The position numbers were made by a program, and so were the translations under genes. From Reichenbachiella ulvae (GTDB lineage: Bacteria; Bacteroidota; Bacteroidia; Cytophagales; Cyclobacteriaceae): a stretch of DNA of 64,000 bases. The notes below the pieces were generated by a model. The model saw nothing but the letters and a program-made list of their open reading frames with translations. It ran no database searches and was not told where the DNA came from. Where the stretch lies: the NCBI RefSeq assembly GCF_025833875.1, contig NZ_JAOYOD010000001.1:3906001-3970000 (forward strand). Reading direction: 5' to 3'. Positions 34,143-41,572 of the stretch are shown here, piece after piece (the first letter of the stretch is position 1; the number at the start of each line of letters is the position of its first letter).

Positions 34143-35249
34143 ATGTTTCTTCAGTCACTCAAACTCCACAATTTTAAGAATTACACAGCAGAAGAGGCCA
34201 ACTTTTGCGAACACATCAACTGTTTCGTAGGGTTAAATGGTAGTGGAAAGACAAATATTCTGGATGCGATCTATTATCTCTCCCTGACTAAATCTGCTTT
34301 CAACTCTATCGACAGTCAAAATATCCGGCACGGTCAGCCATATTTTCTAGTAGAGGGAAACATGGATATCGACGGAAAATCCAAGCACATACACTGCAGT
34401 CTGAAGAAGCAAGAAAAGAAGGTATTTAAGGTCAATGGATCTGAATACGAAAAACTAAGCCAGCATATAGGGAAATTTCCTGTGGTAATGATCGCCCCCA
34501 ACGATGATGAGTTAATTCGAGAAAGCAACGAAATCAGAAGAAAATTCTTCGATAGCATCGTATCCCAATATGATGCGGAATACCTCAATCGACTGATTCA
34601 ATACAATCATCACCTCAAACAACGAAATGCACTTCTCAAGCAATTCAAAGAAACCAGAAGATTTGACGCTACACTTTTGAGCAACTACGATCAACATTTG
34701 ATTTCGATTGGTACATGGATCGCTCAAAAAAGAAAAAGCCTGATCGAAGATTATCTACCCTATTTCGAAAAATATTATCGCATCATTTCGGAAGAGAAGG
34801 AAATGGTCACAATTCGATATAAGAGTAAAGCTTTAGAGCCGGATTTTGAATCGATATTTAAAAACAGTCTGGAAAAAGACCGAATCATGCTTCGTACGCA
34901 TGTAGGTGTGCACAGGGACGAATACCAGTTGATTATCAACGATCAACCCCTAAAAAAATTCGGCTCTCAAGGACAACAAAAATCTACTTTGATCGCTCTA
35001 AAGTTCGCTCAATTCGAATTTGTGAAGAAGCACCTATCTATTACTCCGATTCTTTTATTGGATGATATATTTGACAAACTGGATGACCTCAGGATTGAAA
35101 AGCTGCTGCAAATCATCGCTTCGGACAACTTCAAACAAATCTTCATCACCGATGCCCGGGCAGAACGAACCGAAAGCCTACTCACCGATCAGTTCGAACC
35201 TAAAAAAATCTTTTTAGTTACCGAAGGCAGCATTACACCTAAATCATAA
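34143..35249 (+). CDS. recF: DNA replication/repair protein RecF
   Basis: A 368-residue SMC-like ATPase that helps load RecA at single-strand gaps. Walker A GLNGSGKTN is near 30-38, the signature region GSQGQQKSTLIALKFAQ near 279-295, and Walker B PILLLDDIFDKLDD near 304-317. The N-terminus MFLQSLKLHNFKNY is characteristic. It is followed by a weak hairpin and a low-gene-density gap. It is not next to dnaA/dnaN, as is common in Bacteroidota. Confidence 0.95.
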   Translation: MFLQSLKLHNFKNYTAEEANFCEHINCFVGLNGSGKTNILDAIYYLSLTKSAFNSIDSQNIRHGQPYFLVEGNMDIDGKSKHIHCSLKKQEKKVFKVNGSEYEKLSQHIGKFPVVMIAPNDDELIRESNEIRRKFFDSIVSQYDAEYLNRLIQYNHHLKQRNALLKQFKETRRFDATLLSNYDQHLISIGTWIAQKRKSLIEDYLPYFEKYYRIISEEKEMVTIRYKSKALEPDFESIFKNSLEKDRIMLRTHVGVHRDEYQLIINDQPLKKFGSQGQQKSTLIALKFAQFEFVKKHLSITPILLLDDIFDKLDDLRIEKLLQIIASDNFKQIFITDARAERTESLLTDQFEPKKIFLVTEGSITPKS

Positions 35250-35252
35250 AAA

Positions 35253-35279
35253 ATGCCTGACCGGGTTTCGATCAGGCAT
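35253..35279 (+). terminator. Hairpin after recF, weak terminator
   Basis: A perfect 8-base-pair stem (ATGCCTGA and TCAGGCAT, 11-base loop) starting four bases after the recF stop. No T-run follows. The rest of the gap 35280-35555 holds only a possible 39-residue frame. Confidence 0.5.
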
Positions 35280-35357
35280 ACAACCGCCAGATTGTGCTTC
35301 AATGCTATGGTTAGGTTGGTCAGGTTAAAATAGGTACTAAATAAGTTCTAGTATTTA

Positions 35358-35477
35358 TTACCACAGTGTATTACCAAGCTCTATCGTAGAACCTGTTTTA
35401 ATCAATACCATCATGACAAAATATAAGATGGCTATAATGATCAATTTGCTTTTTTTGTAGGTGATTGTTGTTTTCAT
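35358..35477 (-). CDS. Possible small single-helix membrane protein (39 residues)
   Basis: A short frame in the 306-base gap after recF. The product starts MKTTITYKKSK, then a hydrophobic helix (about 12-26) and a short polar tail ending GNTLW. Basic residues before a single membrane helix are protein-like, but the length is small and there is no recognised family or strong promoter. It may be spurious. Confidence 0.35.
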   Translation of the reverse strand: MKTTITYKKSKLIIIAILYFVMMVLIKTGSTIELGNTLW

Positions 35478-35555
35478 AACTCGAGTTGGTTTTAATACTT
35501 TACAAAAGTCCCAACTGTGGCACTAAGAAACAATACCCCAAAAGCGGTATATTTC

Positions 35556-36866
35556 TCATCTCCGTTCGGCAACTACCCGAACTTCTTCTTTAGGCCTAAG
35601 AGTTAGCAATGGGTTAAATTCAACTTTTTCAGGCGTAATAGGGCTAAAACGGAAAATTTTGACGAATTGAGTCAAAAGAATCATAATCTCGAACATGGCA
35701 AAATTGTTTCCAATGCAGAATCTAGGACCCGCTCCAAATGGTAAGTACTGAAATTTGTGTTTGAGTTCTCCTTCTTCGAATCTTTCAGGACGAAAGGTTT
35801 CTGGGTCAGACCAATAATCCGAGTTATGGTGGAGCTGATAAATATTAATCATCAATTGCTTACCCACCTCGATCCGCACGCCCCCAACTTCATCGGGTTG
35901 TTTCGCCTGCCTCACGATGTTCCATATTGGGGGATAAAAACGCATGGATTCCATCACCACACGGTGCAGATATTGCAGATTAGAAAAATTCATCATGTCC
36001 ATGGCCTCCAATTGATCCATGTCTTTCACCTCTTGGTACAACTTATCCTGCACCTCAGGATAGTGAGCCAACAAATGTAAGGTCCATGTCATCGCGAGAG
36101 CCGAGGTTTCATGACCAGCCACCAAAAATGTCAAAAGCTCATCTCTGATCTGACCAAATTCATCTTTTGGATCCAAATGATCCATCAACACCGAAAGAAT
36201 ATCATTGACATCCTCTTCGGCAATTGCCTTTCTGCTATCAACACATTTTTGAATCAGCTCATTGCTTTCTTTCATCATTCGATGATAGCGCTGATGAGTA
36301 GGTGTAGGCAGCCAAAGGGGCCATTTTAAAGGAGATCGAATGCGATCTACAATAAATTCCTGAGCAAACTCAATATTTCGGCTCATGGCACTTTTCAACT
36401 CCTCATCCTGATATTTGATCAAAGAATTGAGCAAAACAGTCAATGTCAGGCCATTCATCTCGGTATCCAAACGGATTTCATCTTGTTGGTAAGATTCGAT
36501 GTAACTCCTCGTCGTCTCCCAAACGGTCGGCAATAGTTTTTTCAACTCTGGCTTATGAAATGAAGGCTGCAGCAACTTTCGCTGTTTGTGCCAAAAATCA
36601 CCTTCTGCAGTCAATAGACCTTGACCCAACACTCTGGCGACCTCTTTGTATCCACGGCTCTTTTTATAATTCTGATGATTAGTCGCTAGTATAAATTGTG
36701 CCTGTTCGGGATCCGAAATCAATACAAAATCTCCCATAGGCAAATTCAAGTCCACTGGAGATCCCCATTTGGCAGCTTCTTTCATGTAAAGGAGAGGATT
36801 GGACTGAAACTTTTTTAAGTTTTTGATGCTTCTGTTCTGAGGAAACGCTTTCGGTAGATCAATCAT
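35556..36866 (-). CDS. Cytochrome P450
   Basis: A 436-residue soluble P450 monooxygenase. The heme-ligand loop FGAGPRFCIG contains Cys384. The I-helix oxygen-activating motif is AGHETSA (250-256) and the ExxR pair is Glu306/Arg309, followed by a PERF-like FRPERF at about 358-363. The pattern resembles the CYP102/CYP4-like bacterial group with fatty-acid-like substrates, but the substrate cannot be assigned. No redox partner is adjacent. It is divergent from the FNR-like regulator gene at 37039, with 172 bases between; whether the operators there act on it is unknown. Confidence 0.92.
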   Translation of the reverse strand: MIDLPKAFPQNRSIKNLKKFQSNPLLYMKEAAKWGSPVDLNLPMGDFVLISDPEQAQFILATNHQNYKKSRGYKEVARVLGQGLLTAEGDFWHKQRKLLQPSFHKPELKKLLPTVWETTRSYIESYQQDEIRLDTEMNGLTLTVLLNSLIKYQDEELKSAMSRNIEFAQEFIVDRIRSPLKWPLWLPTPTHQRYHRMMKESNELIQKCVDSRKAIAEEDVNDILSVLMDHLDPKDEFGQIRDELLTFLVAGHETSALAMTWTLHLLAHYPEVQDKLYQEVKDMDQLEAMDMMNFSNLQYLHRVVMESMRFYPPIWNIVRQAKQPDEVGGVRIEVGKQLMINIYQLHHNSDYWSDPETFRPERFEEGELKHKFQYLPFGAGPRFCIGNNFAMFEIMILLTQFVKIFRFSPITPEKVEFNPLLTLRPKEEVRVVAERR

Positions 36867-36982
36867 AAAAACGAAAATAGATCAAATTAGCCACAAATAG
36901 CCCCTCAAAGCGATACAGGATGTTTTCTGAGTTAAGCACTTAATATTTCCTGCAATAAGTTCACTTCATTCATCACATATAG

Positions 36983-37029
36983 TTGCAGATTATTCAGTAT
37001 TTATATTTATTTGTACGTAGTTATACGTA
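36983..37029 (+). promoter_or_regulatory. Promoter and paired TACGTA operator of the FNR-like gene
   Basis: A TTG at 36983-36985 and a near -7 match TTTATTTG at 37006-37013 (7 of 8 bases), spaced 20 bases, form a plausible promoter. Two TACGTA palindromes follow at once (37014-37019 and 37024-37029), giving ACGTA-N4-TACGT, the 5-4-5 half-site spacing of FNR-family dimers. They overlap the expected transcription start, 10 bases before the ATG, which suggests self-repression. Confidence 0.55.
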
Positions 37030-37038
37030 AATTTAATA

Positions 37039-37749
37039 ATGATGAAAAATGAACCTTGTAAAACCTGTCAAAACCTGGACTGTATAATCAAGCGAAATAG
37101 CTATGGTGAAGGCGCAGAAGAATTCTTAGTGCAAAAACACACCATTCAGTGCAAAAAAGGACAGCAGTTTATTTTGGAAGGCGCACCTGTACACGGTCTT
37201 TACTTTGTCTACAATGGGAAAGTAAAGGTAGCCAAGACTGGTTTCCAAGGTCGAGAGCAAATCGTACGTTTCGCAAAAGATGGTGAAATCATTGGCCATA
37301 GGGGTTTTGGGGTAGGTCAATCCTATCAGATTAACGCTGTGGCACTTGAAGATACTGTACTCTGCAATTTCACCAACGAAGTGTTACAGGATATGCTGCA
37401 CAAAATGCCAAACCTTACTTATGACTTCATGATGTTCTATGCAGAAGAACTCAACCGAAGTGAAACGAAGGTTCGAAAATTTGCTCAAATGACAGTAAGA
37501 GAAAAAGTCATTGATGCATTCCTATACATATATAGAAAATTCGGTCAGAGCAATGACTATTTAAACATTCAATTGTCGAGAAAGGAAATTGCTGATTTTG
37601 CAGGAACTACTGATGAGCAAGTGATCCGTGTAATTTCCAGTTTAAAGAAGGAAAATTTACTTCGCGCAAGTGGTAAACGACTGGGAATCGTAGACTTAGA
37701 CCTGCTTAAAAAGGAAATATCTGAACACAACTTCTTCCTGGATAGCTAG
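37039..37749 (+). CDS. FNR/Crp-family transcription regulator with Fe-S-type cysteines
   Basis: A 236-residue regulator. N-terminal Cys7, Cys10 and Cys15 (CKTCQNLDC) and Cys109 (TVLCNF followed by KMPNL) match in position the four ligands of the oxygen-sensing [4Fe-4S] cluster of FNR, whose fourth ligand also precedes a KMPNL segment. A cyclic-nucleotide-binding-like beta barrel spans about 35-125, a dimer helix 128-155, and a winged helix-turn-helix 175-220 with SRKEIADFAGTTDEQVIRVIS. The recognition helix keeps Glu193 and Arg197 but has Ile196 where FNR has Ser, consistent with an altered target. The gene heads the nitrate island and is the best candidate to bind the TACGTA sites. Met2 is an alternative start. 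Confidence 0.85.
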   Translation: MMKNEPCKTCQNLDCIIKRNSYGEGAEEFLVQKHTIQCKKGQQFILEGAPVHGLYFVYNGKVKVAKTGFQGREQIVRFAKDGEIIGHRGFGVGQSYQINAVALEDTVLCNFTNEVLQDMLHKMPNLTYDFMMFYAEELNRSETKVRKFAQMTVREKVIDAFLYIYRKFGQSNDYLNIQLSRKEIADFAGTTDEQVIRVISSLKKENLLRASGKRLGIVDLDLLKKEISEHNFFLDS

Positions 37750-37812
37750 TCTTTATGTTTTATTACATGTTTTAACCTGTTATTACACATATTAAGTCTA
37801 GTAATTACGCAT

Positions 37813-37836
37813 TTATTTTGTGCGTATTACTACGTA
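37813..37836 (+). promoter_or_regulatory. Promoter-proximal TACGTA operator of narK (first copy)
   Basis: A near -7 match TTATTTTG (37813-37820) precedes GCGTA-TTAC-TACGT at 37822-37835, again a 5-4-5 arrangement, eight bases before the ATG at 37844. A wider imperfect inverted repeat (ATTACGCA, then TGCGTATT) surrounds it. Confidence 0.5.
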
Positions 37837-37843
37837 CTTATTT

Positions 37844-39340
37844 ATGTCTAATACACATCTTTTCAAATCCAACCAAATTCTTGGTCTCAACACCATTGCC
37901 TTTACCTTCAGCTTTGCAGCATGGATGCTCAATGGGGTGCTGGTTACTTTTTTGGTGGACAATCAGGTTTTCGCCTGGTCATCAGTTCAAGTAGGCTGGC
38001 TTTTAGGAATTCCCGTACTTACAGGATCAATCTTCAGACTGCCTGCAGGCTTACTCACCGACAAATTTGGTGGAAAACCTGTTTTCACTTCACTATTAAT
38101 TATTTGTGCTATCCCCATGTTTCTCCTATCACAGGTCACGGGTTTTTGGGGATATGCCTTCTGCAGTTTAGGCTTTGGACTTGCAGGTACTAGTTTTGCA
38201 GTCGGTATTGCTTACAGTTCTTTATGGTTCCCAAAAGAAAAGCAAGGGCTTGCATTAGGAATATTTGGCGCAGGAAATGCCGGGGCTGCCATCACCTCAA
38301 TGATCGGGCCCAGCCTCCTGCTCCACCTTACCAACAATCGACTTGAACTAGAAGCTTGGAGATTGATGCCCATGATGTACGCCGGATTTTTGGTGATAAT
38401 GGCAATCATATTTTTTCTTCTTGCCGAAAACAAAAAGCCCCAATCAAGCTCAAAAACCCTAAAAGGTCAACTAAGTCCATTAAAAAACACACGAGTCTGG
38501 AGATTCGGTCTCTATTATTTTTTAGTATTCGGATGTTTTGTTGCATTCGCAGGGTGGTTGGTACCATACTATACCAATGTATATGGATTAGATCTAGCCA
38601 CAGCAGGGCTCCTGGCAGCTTGCTTTAGTTTACCCTCTGGCGTGATCCGTGCATTTGGCGGATGGCTATCTGATCGATTTGGTGCCCGAACTGTCATGTA
38701 TTGGGTTTTGGGTAGTTCGCTTATTATTTCCTTTGCCCTACTATTGCCTAAGATGGACATTTACTCTGCTGGTAAAGGCATAGTTGCCAAACAGACAGGA
38801 ATAGTTTCAAAAGTATCAGAACAATCGATTCAAATTGGTGACCAAACCTACCCATTCGCTAACAGATCGAATGAATTGAGCCAAGTGGATGAAGAATTTC
38901 ATTTTTGGCCAGTAAAGGAAACCTGGCAACAACCTATCGTAGAGGTCGGAGACGAAGTTTCTAAAAAAGAACTACTGGCAGAGGGTAAAACACACATCTA
39001 TTTTCAAGCCAACATATGGATTTTCGCCTCCTTAGCTATTCTGCTAGGATCTATTTGGGGAATTGGCAAAGCCGCAGTATATAAGCATATACCGGATTAT
39101 TTTCCAGAAGAAGTAGGAGTAGTAGGAGGCATGGTTGGTGTTTTGGGTGGACTTGGCGGATTTATATGCCCCATACTATTCGGATACCTTTTAGAAATGA
39201 CAGGTTTGTGGTCGAGCTGTTGGTTGGTGATGATCCTACTTTCTGCTACTTGTCTAATCTGGATGCATCGTGTCATCCAAAATATGGCGGACAAAAAAGC
39301 TCCAGAACTTTCTCAAAAATTCGACAATCTAGCCGCTTAA
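37844..39340 (+). CDS. narK: NarK-type nitrate/nitrite transporter with periplasmic insert
   Basis: A 498-residue major-facilitator protein of the nitrate-nitrite porter family, with 12 membrane segments. The two nitrate-signature regions are FGAGNAG (about 141-147, TM5) and GGMVGVLGGLGG (about 428-439, TM11). Between TM9 and TM10 lies a soluble insert of about 80 residues (about 308-387), predicted periplasmic, with a barrel-sandwich-like pattern (PIVEVGDEVSKKELLAEG) that the family normally lacks. The ATG at 37844 is preferred to an upstream GTG at 37820, which sits inside the promoter and operator region. It probably imports nitrate or exchanges it for nitrite. Adjacent to the FNR-like gene on the same strand. 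Confidence 0.88.
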   Translation: MSNTHLFKSNQILGLNTIAFTFSFAAWMLNGVLVTFLVDNQVFAWSSVQVGWLLGIPVLTGSIFRLPAGLLTDKFGGKPVFTSLLIICAIPMFLLSQVTGFWGYAFCSLGFGLAGTSFAVGIAYSSLWFPKEKQGLALGIFGAGNAGAAITSMIGPSLLLHLTNNRLELEAWRLMPMMYAGFLVIMAIIFFLLAENKKPQSSSKTLKGQLSPLKNTRVWRFGLYYFLVFGCFVAFAGWLVPYYTNVYGLDLATAGLLAACFSLPSGVIRAFGGWLSDRFGARTVMYWVLGSSLIISFALLLPKMDIYSAGKGIVAKQTGIVSKVSEQSIQIGDQTYPFANRSNELSQVDEEFHFWPVKETWQQPIVEVGDEVSKKELLAEGKTHIYFQANIWIFASLAILLGSIWGIGKAAVYKHIPDYFPEEVGVVGGMVGVLGGLGGFICPILFGYLLEMTGLWSSCWLVMILLSATCLIWMHRVIQNMADKKAPELSQKFDNLAA

Positions 39341-39363
39341 TAAAATTACCCCCTTCAAATTAA

Positions 39364-39388
39364 GGCCACCCGAAAACGTCGGGTGGCC
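39364..39388. terminator. Bidirectional hairpin between narK and the small GRQRML protein gene
   Basis: A perfect 10-base-pair stem (GGCCACCCGA and TCGGGTGGCC) with a five-base loop, 23 bases after the narK stop and three bases from the stop of the convergent gene at 39391. No T-run. Confidence 0.7.
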
Positions 39389-39390
39389 CA

Positions 39391-39924
39391 TTACTGGCCA
39401 GCAAACTCCTCGTACCTTCCCAACAAAGAATTAATCAATTCGATTACTTCATTGGCTTGTTCATGAAGTGCAGACTGCAAGCCAATTTTCAGATCATTGA
39501 TCATAGAGGCCCTACGCTTGTCAATCAAATCTAAAATGTGACTGCATTCGTCATCATTAATACCCGACGACTTTATGAAATCCAGGCCTTCTTCGAATGC
39601 CGAAATGGCTGCTTTCATTTGCTCCTCGTCATTCATCAATTTACCATTGACTAGCTTCATCAAAAGCATCCTCTGCCGACCTGTATAATTGATCAATCTA
39701 GACATCTCTCCGACCTCCTTCATGAGCTGATCCAGTTCGGCCAATTTGTCCATCGATCGGGAGCTCATTTCTTGAATCTCCCTCGCCAAAACCTGGAAGG
39801 GTGCACCCTCTCTCGGGCTCAGCCTTCCAGCGTGAATCGAAGCATTGATTGCAACCATATTCGTCTGTTTCGAAAAGTCGCTCATGCTACTGATCACTGT
39901 GTTCAATTTGCTCTTAATAGTCAT
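39391..39924 (-). CDS. Small soluble protein with MCP-tip and PilJ/NarX-like P-box motifs
   Basis: A 177-residue cytosolic protein without membrane segments. Residues about 15-57 resemble the hairpin tip of chemoreceptor signalling domains (QTNMVAINASIHAGR, FQVLAREIQEMSSRS). Residues 78-92 (LINYTGRQRMLLMKL) match the GRQRM P-box of PilJ- and NarX-type nitrate sensors, followed by helices. The order is the reverse of normal receptors, where the sensor precedes the tip, and there is no kinase or output domain. It is divergent from the porin-nrt operon, with TACGTA boxes just upstream of its start. I infer a nitrate- or nitrite-responsive signalling or regulatory partner; the family assignment is partial. 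Confidence 0.6.
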   Translation of the reverse strand: MTIKSKLNTVISSMSDFSKQTNMVAINASIHAGRLSPREGAPFQVLAREIQEMSSRSMDKLAELDQLMKEVGEMSRLINYTGRQRMLLMKLVNGKLMNDEEQMKAAISAFEEGLDFIKSSGINDDECSHILDLIDKRRASMINDLKIGLQSALHEQANEVIELINSLLGRYEEFAGQ

Positions 39925-39932
39925 TTTTTATC

Positions 39933-39958
39933 TACGTAGTGGTACTTATTTTTACGTA
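39933..39958 (-). promoter_or_regulatory. Paired TACGTA operator upstream of the small GRQRML protein gene
   Basis: TACGTA at 39933-39938 and 39953-39958, 20 bases apart (two helical turns). The first forms ACGTA-GTGG-TACTT (39934-39947), the 5-4-5 half-site spacing. The nearest box ends nine bases before the start codon at 39924. Confidence 0.5.
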
Positions 39959-40025
39959 ATTCTAACGAAAAAAATTTATTTGGGTGAAAATTCCCGATTT
40001 CGCACTCCGAATACTTCAACCAGCC

Positions 40026-40051
40026 AAAAAAGCTTGAATAATGGCTTTTTT
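40026..40051. terminator. Terminator-like hairpin in the divergent intergenic region
   Basis: An inverted repeat (six A then GC, 10-base loop, GC then six T) in the 308-base gap 39925-40232 between divergent genes. T-runs occur on both strands. It may insulate the two promoters or act as a leader attenuator. Apart from this hairpin and the boxes, nothing gene-like was seen in the gap. Confidence 0.45.
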
Positions 40052-40141
40052 CGTTTTTCGCTGCTTTTTGACATTCTGTTTTATGGTTATAAAAGTTTTT
40101 TTCATATGCGTAATCACATTTCCCGTGGAAAAACCTCAGCC

Positions 40142-40188
40142 TATGTTTGCTCAAGTAACTACTTAGAAAAGCAAAAACACTACGTAGT
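40142..40188 (+). promoter_or_regulatory. Promoter and TACGTA operators of the porin-nrt operon
   Basis: TATGTTTG at 40142-40149 is an exact -7 match. A degenerate box ACTACTTAGA (40158-40167) overlaps the expected start site, and a perfect ACTACGTAGT (40179-40188) lies 21 bases further on. The placement downstream of the -7 element suggests repression, or that the true activated promoter lies further upstream. Confidence 0.55.
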
Positions 40189-40232
40189 TTTATTCAAAAA
40201 GAGAAAATTTTAAACAAAACGCTATCATCACT

Positions 40233-41552
40233 ATGAAAACTCTTTATCTACTTTTAACAGCTCTTTGCATAGCCTCCTTTACGGCACATGCACAGCTTTC
40301 AATCACTGGGGAAGTCAACGCTCGAGCTGAGTTTAGAAATGGATTTAAAAGACCAATTTTAGACAGTCAAGATCCCGCCTTTTTTATCGAGCAGAGATCG
40401 AGACTTTACATGAACTACAAGGCCGAAAAATTTGAAGTTCAATTCAACTTACAAGATGTAAGAATGTGGGGCGGAGACGGCCAGGTTTACAAAGGCTCCT
40501 CGGCAATGACTGCTATCCACAATGCCTGGGGTAGATACTACTTCACCGATGCAGTTTCTATCAAAGCAGGTCGCCAAACCATCTCTTATGACAACCAAAG
40601 ATTTTTTGGTGGATTGGAATGGGCGATGCAGGGACGTCAGCACGACGCTTTACTTTTCATGTACGAAAAGGATGGCTTGAAACTTCACGTAGGTGGGGCA
40701 TTCAACCAAAATCCAGCCGATGGAGCTGAGCCAGTAAGACTTGTGAGTACTAACTACAGTTCTCCTGGTGTTAATCCATATCACGCTACGGGTAACTACA
40801 AGCACATGGAGTACTTGTGGTTGAACAAAAAATTTGAATCTGGACTGACTGGATCATTTTACCTGGTAAATGAAGGCAGACAAGACATGGTTGCAGGAGT
40901 ACCCCAAGACACAGTTAACAACAGACAGACTTACGGTTTGATGGTTGGAGCACCTGTTGGAGACCAATTGACCTTGAATGGAGAATTTTTCTACCAAGGT
41001 GGAAAAGTAGCAGCAAAAAGAGACCTAAGCGCATTGATGTTCTCTGTCTCTGCCACTTTGAAAACAGACATTACGCCAATCACCTTAGGAATTGACTACT
41101 TATCAGGAGATGATACTTCAACGACCGATAAATCAGAAGCTTTTGCTCCTGCATTTGGTACTAACCACGCATTTTATGGATTCATGGATTACTTCTATGT
41201 AGGAAATGGCAACAGAGGAGGTCTGCAGGATATTTTTCTAAAAACTAAATTCAAAGTAGCTGGAGGAGCCTTATTAGGTCATCTACACTACTTCATGTCT
41301 GCATCAGATGTAACAGCACTTGATGGTACGGGTACTGCCGACAAAGGGTTGGGTACCGAAATTGACCTTGTTTATGTCAAGAAGCTAGCTGATGGAGTTA
41401 CCTGGAAACTGGGATATTCTCACATGTTCGAAACAGAATCCATGCTTGCATCTAAAACTGGTGTGAGTGGAATGACTTACACTACAAGTTCAGAAATCGG
41501 AACGAACAACTGGATCTGGACTCAACTCATATTCAAACCTAAATTTTTGTAA
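40233..41552 (+). CDS. Outer-membrane porin, alginate-export-like family
   Basis: A 439-residue barrel protein. The signal peptide ends at AHAQ (residue 20). The mature start ITGEVNARAEFRNGF, the FIEQRSRLYMNYKAE segment (about 50-64) and the GRQTISYDNQRFFGGLEW segment (about 112-129) match the alginate-export/AlgE-like porin family, with even-numbered beta strands to the C-terminus IWTQLIFKPKFL. As the first gene of the nrt operon, 20 bases before nrtA, it is probably the outer-membrane pore for nitrate or nitrite. That role is inference from context. Confidence 0.8.
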   Translation: MKTLYLLLTALCIASFTAHAQLSITGEVNARAEFRNGFKRPILDSQDPAFFIEQRSRLYMNYKAEKFEVQFNLQDVRMWGGDGQVYKGSSAMTAIHNAWGRYYFTDAVSIKAGRQTISYDNQRFFGGLEWAMQGRQHDALLFMYEKDGLKLHVGGAFNQNPADGAEPVRLVSTNYSSPGVNPYHATGNYKHMEYLWLNKKFESGLTGSFYLVNEGRQDMVAGVPQDTVNNRQTYGLMVGAPVGDQLTLNGEFFYQGGKVAAKRDLSALMFSVSATLKTDITPITLGIDYLSGDDTSTTDKSEAFAPAFGTNHAFYGFMDYFYVGNGNRGGLQDIFLKTKFKVAGGALLGHLHYFMSASDVTALDGTGTADKGLGTEIDLVYVKKLADGVTWKLGYSHMFETESMLASKTGVSGMTYTTSSEIGTNNWIWTQLIFKPKFL

Positions 41553-41572
41553 TCAATCAAATCATTTAAGAT

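Noticed and set aside
37820..37843. GTG start for the first narK
   Set aside because: It would translate through the operator; the ATG at 37844 gives a normal NarK N-terminus.
39921..40154. A 77-residue minus-strand frame in the divergent gap
   Set aside because: It covers the operators and a terminator-like hairpin, has odd composition and no protein-like pattern.
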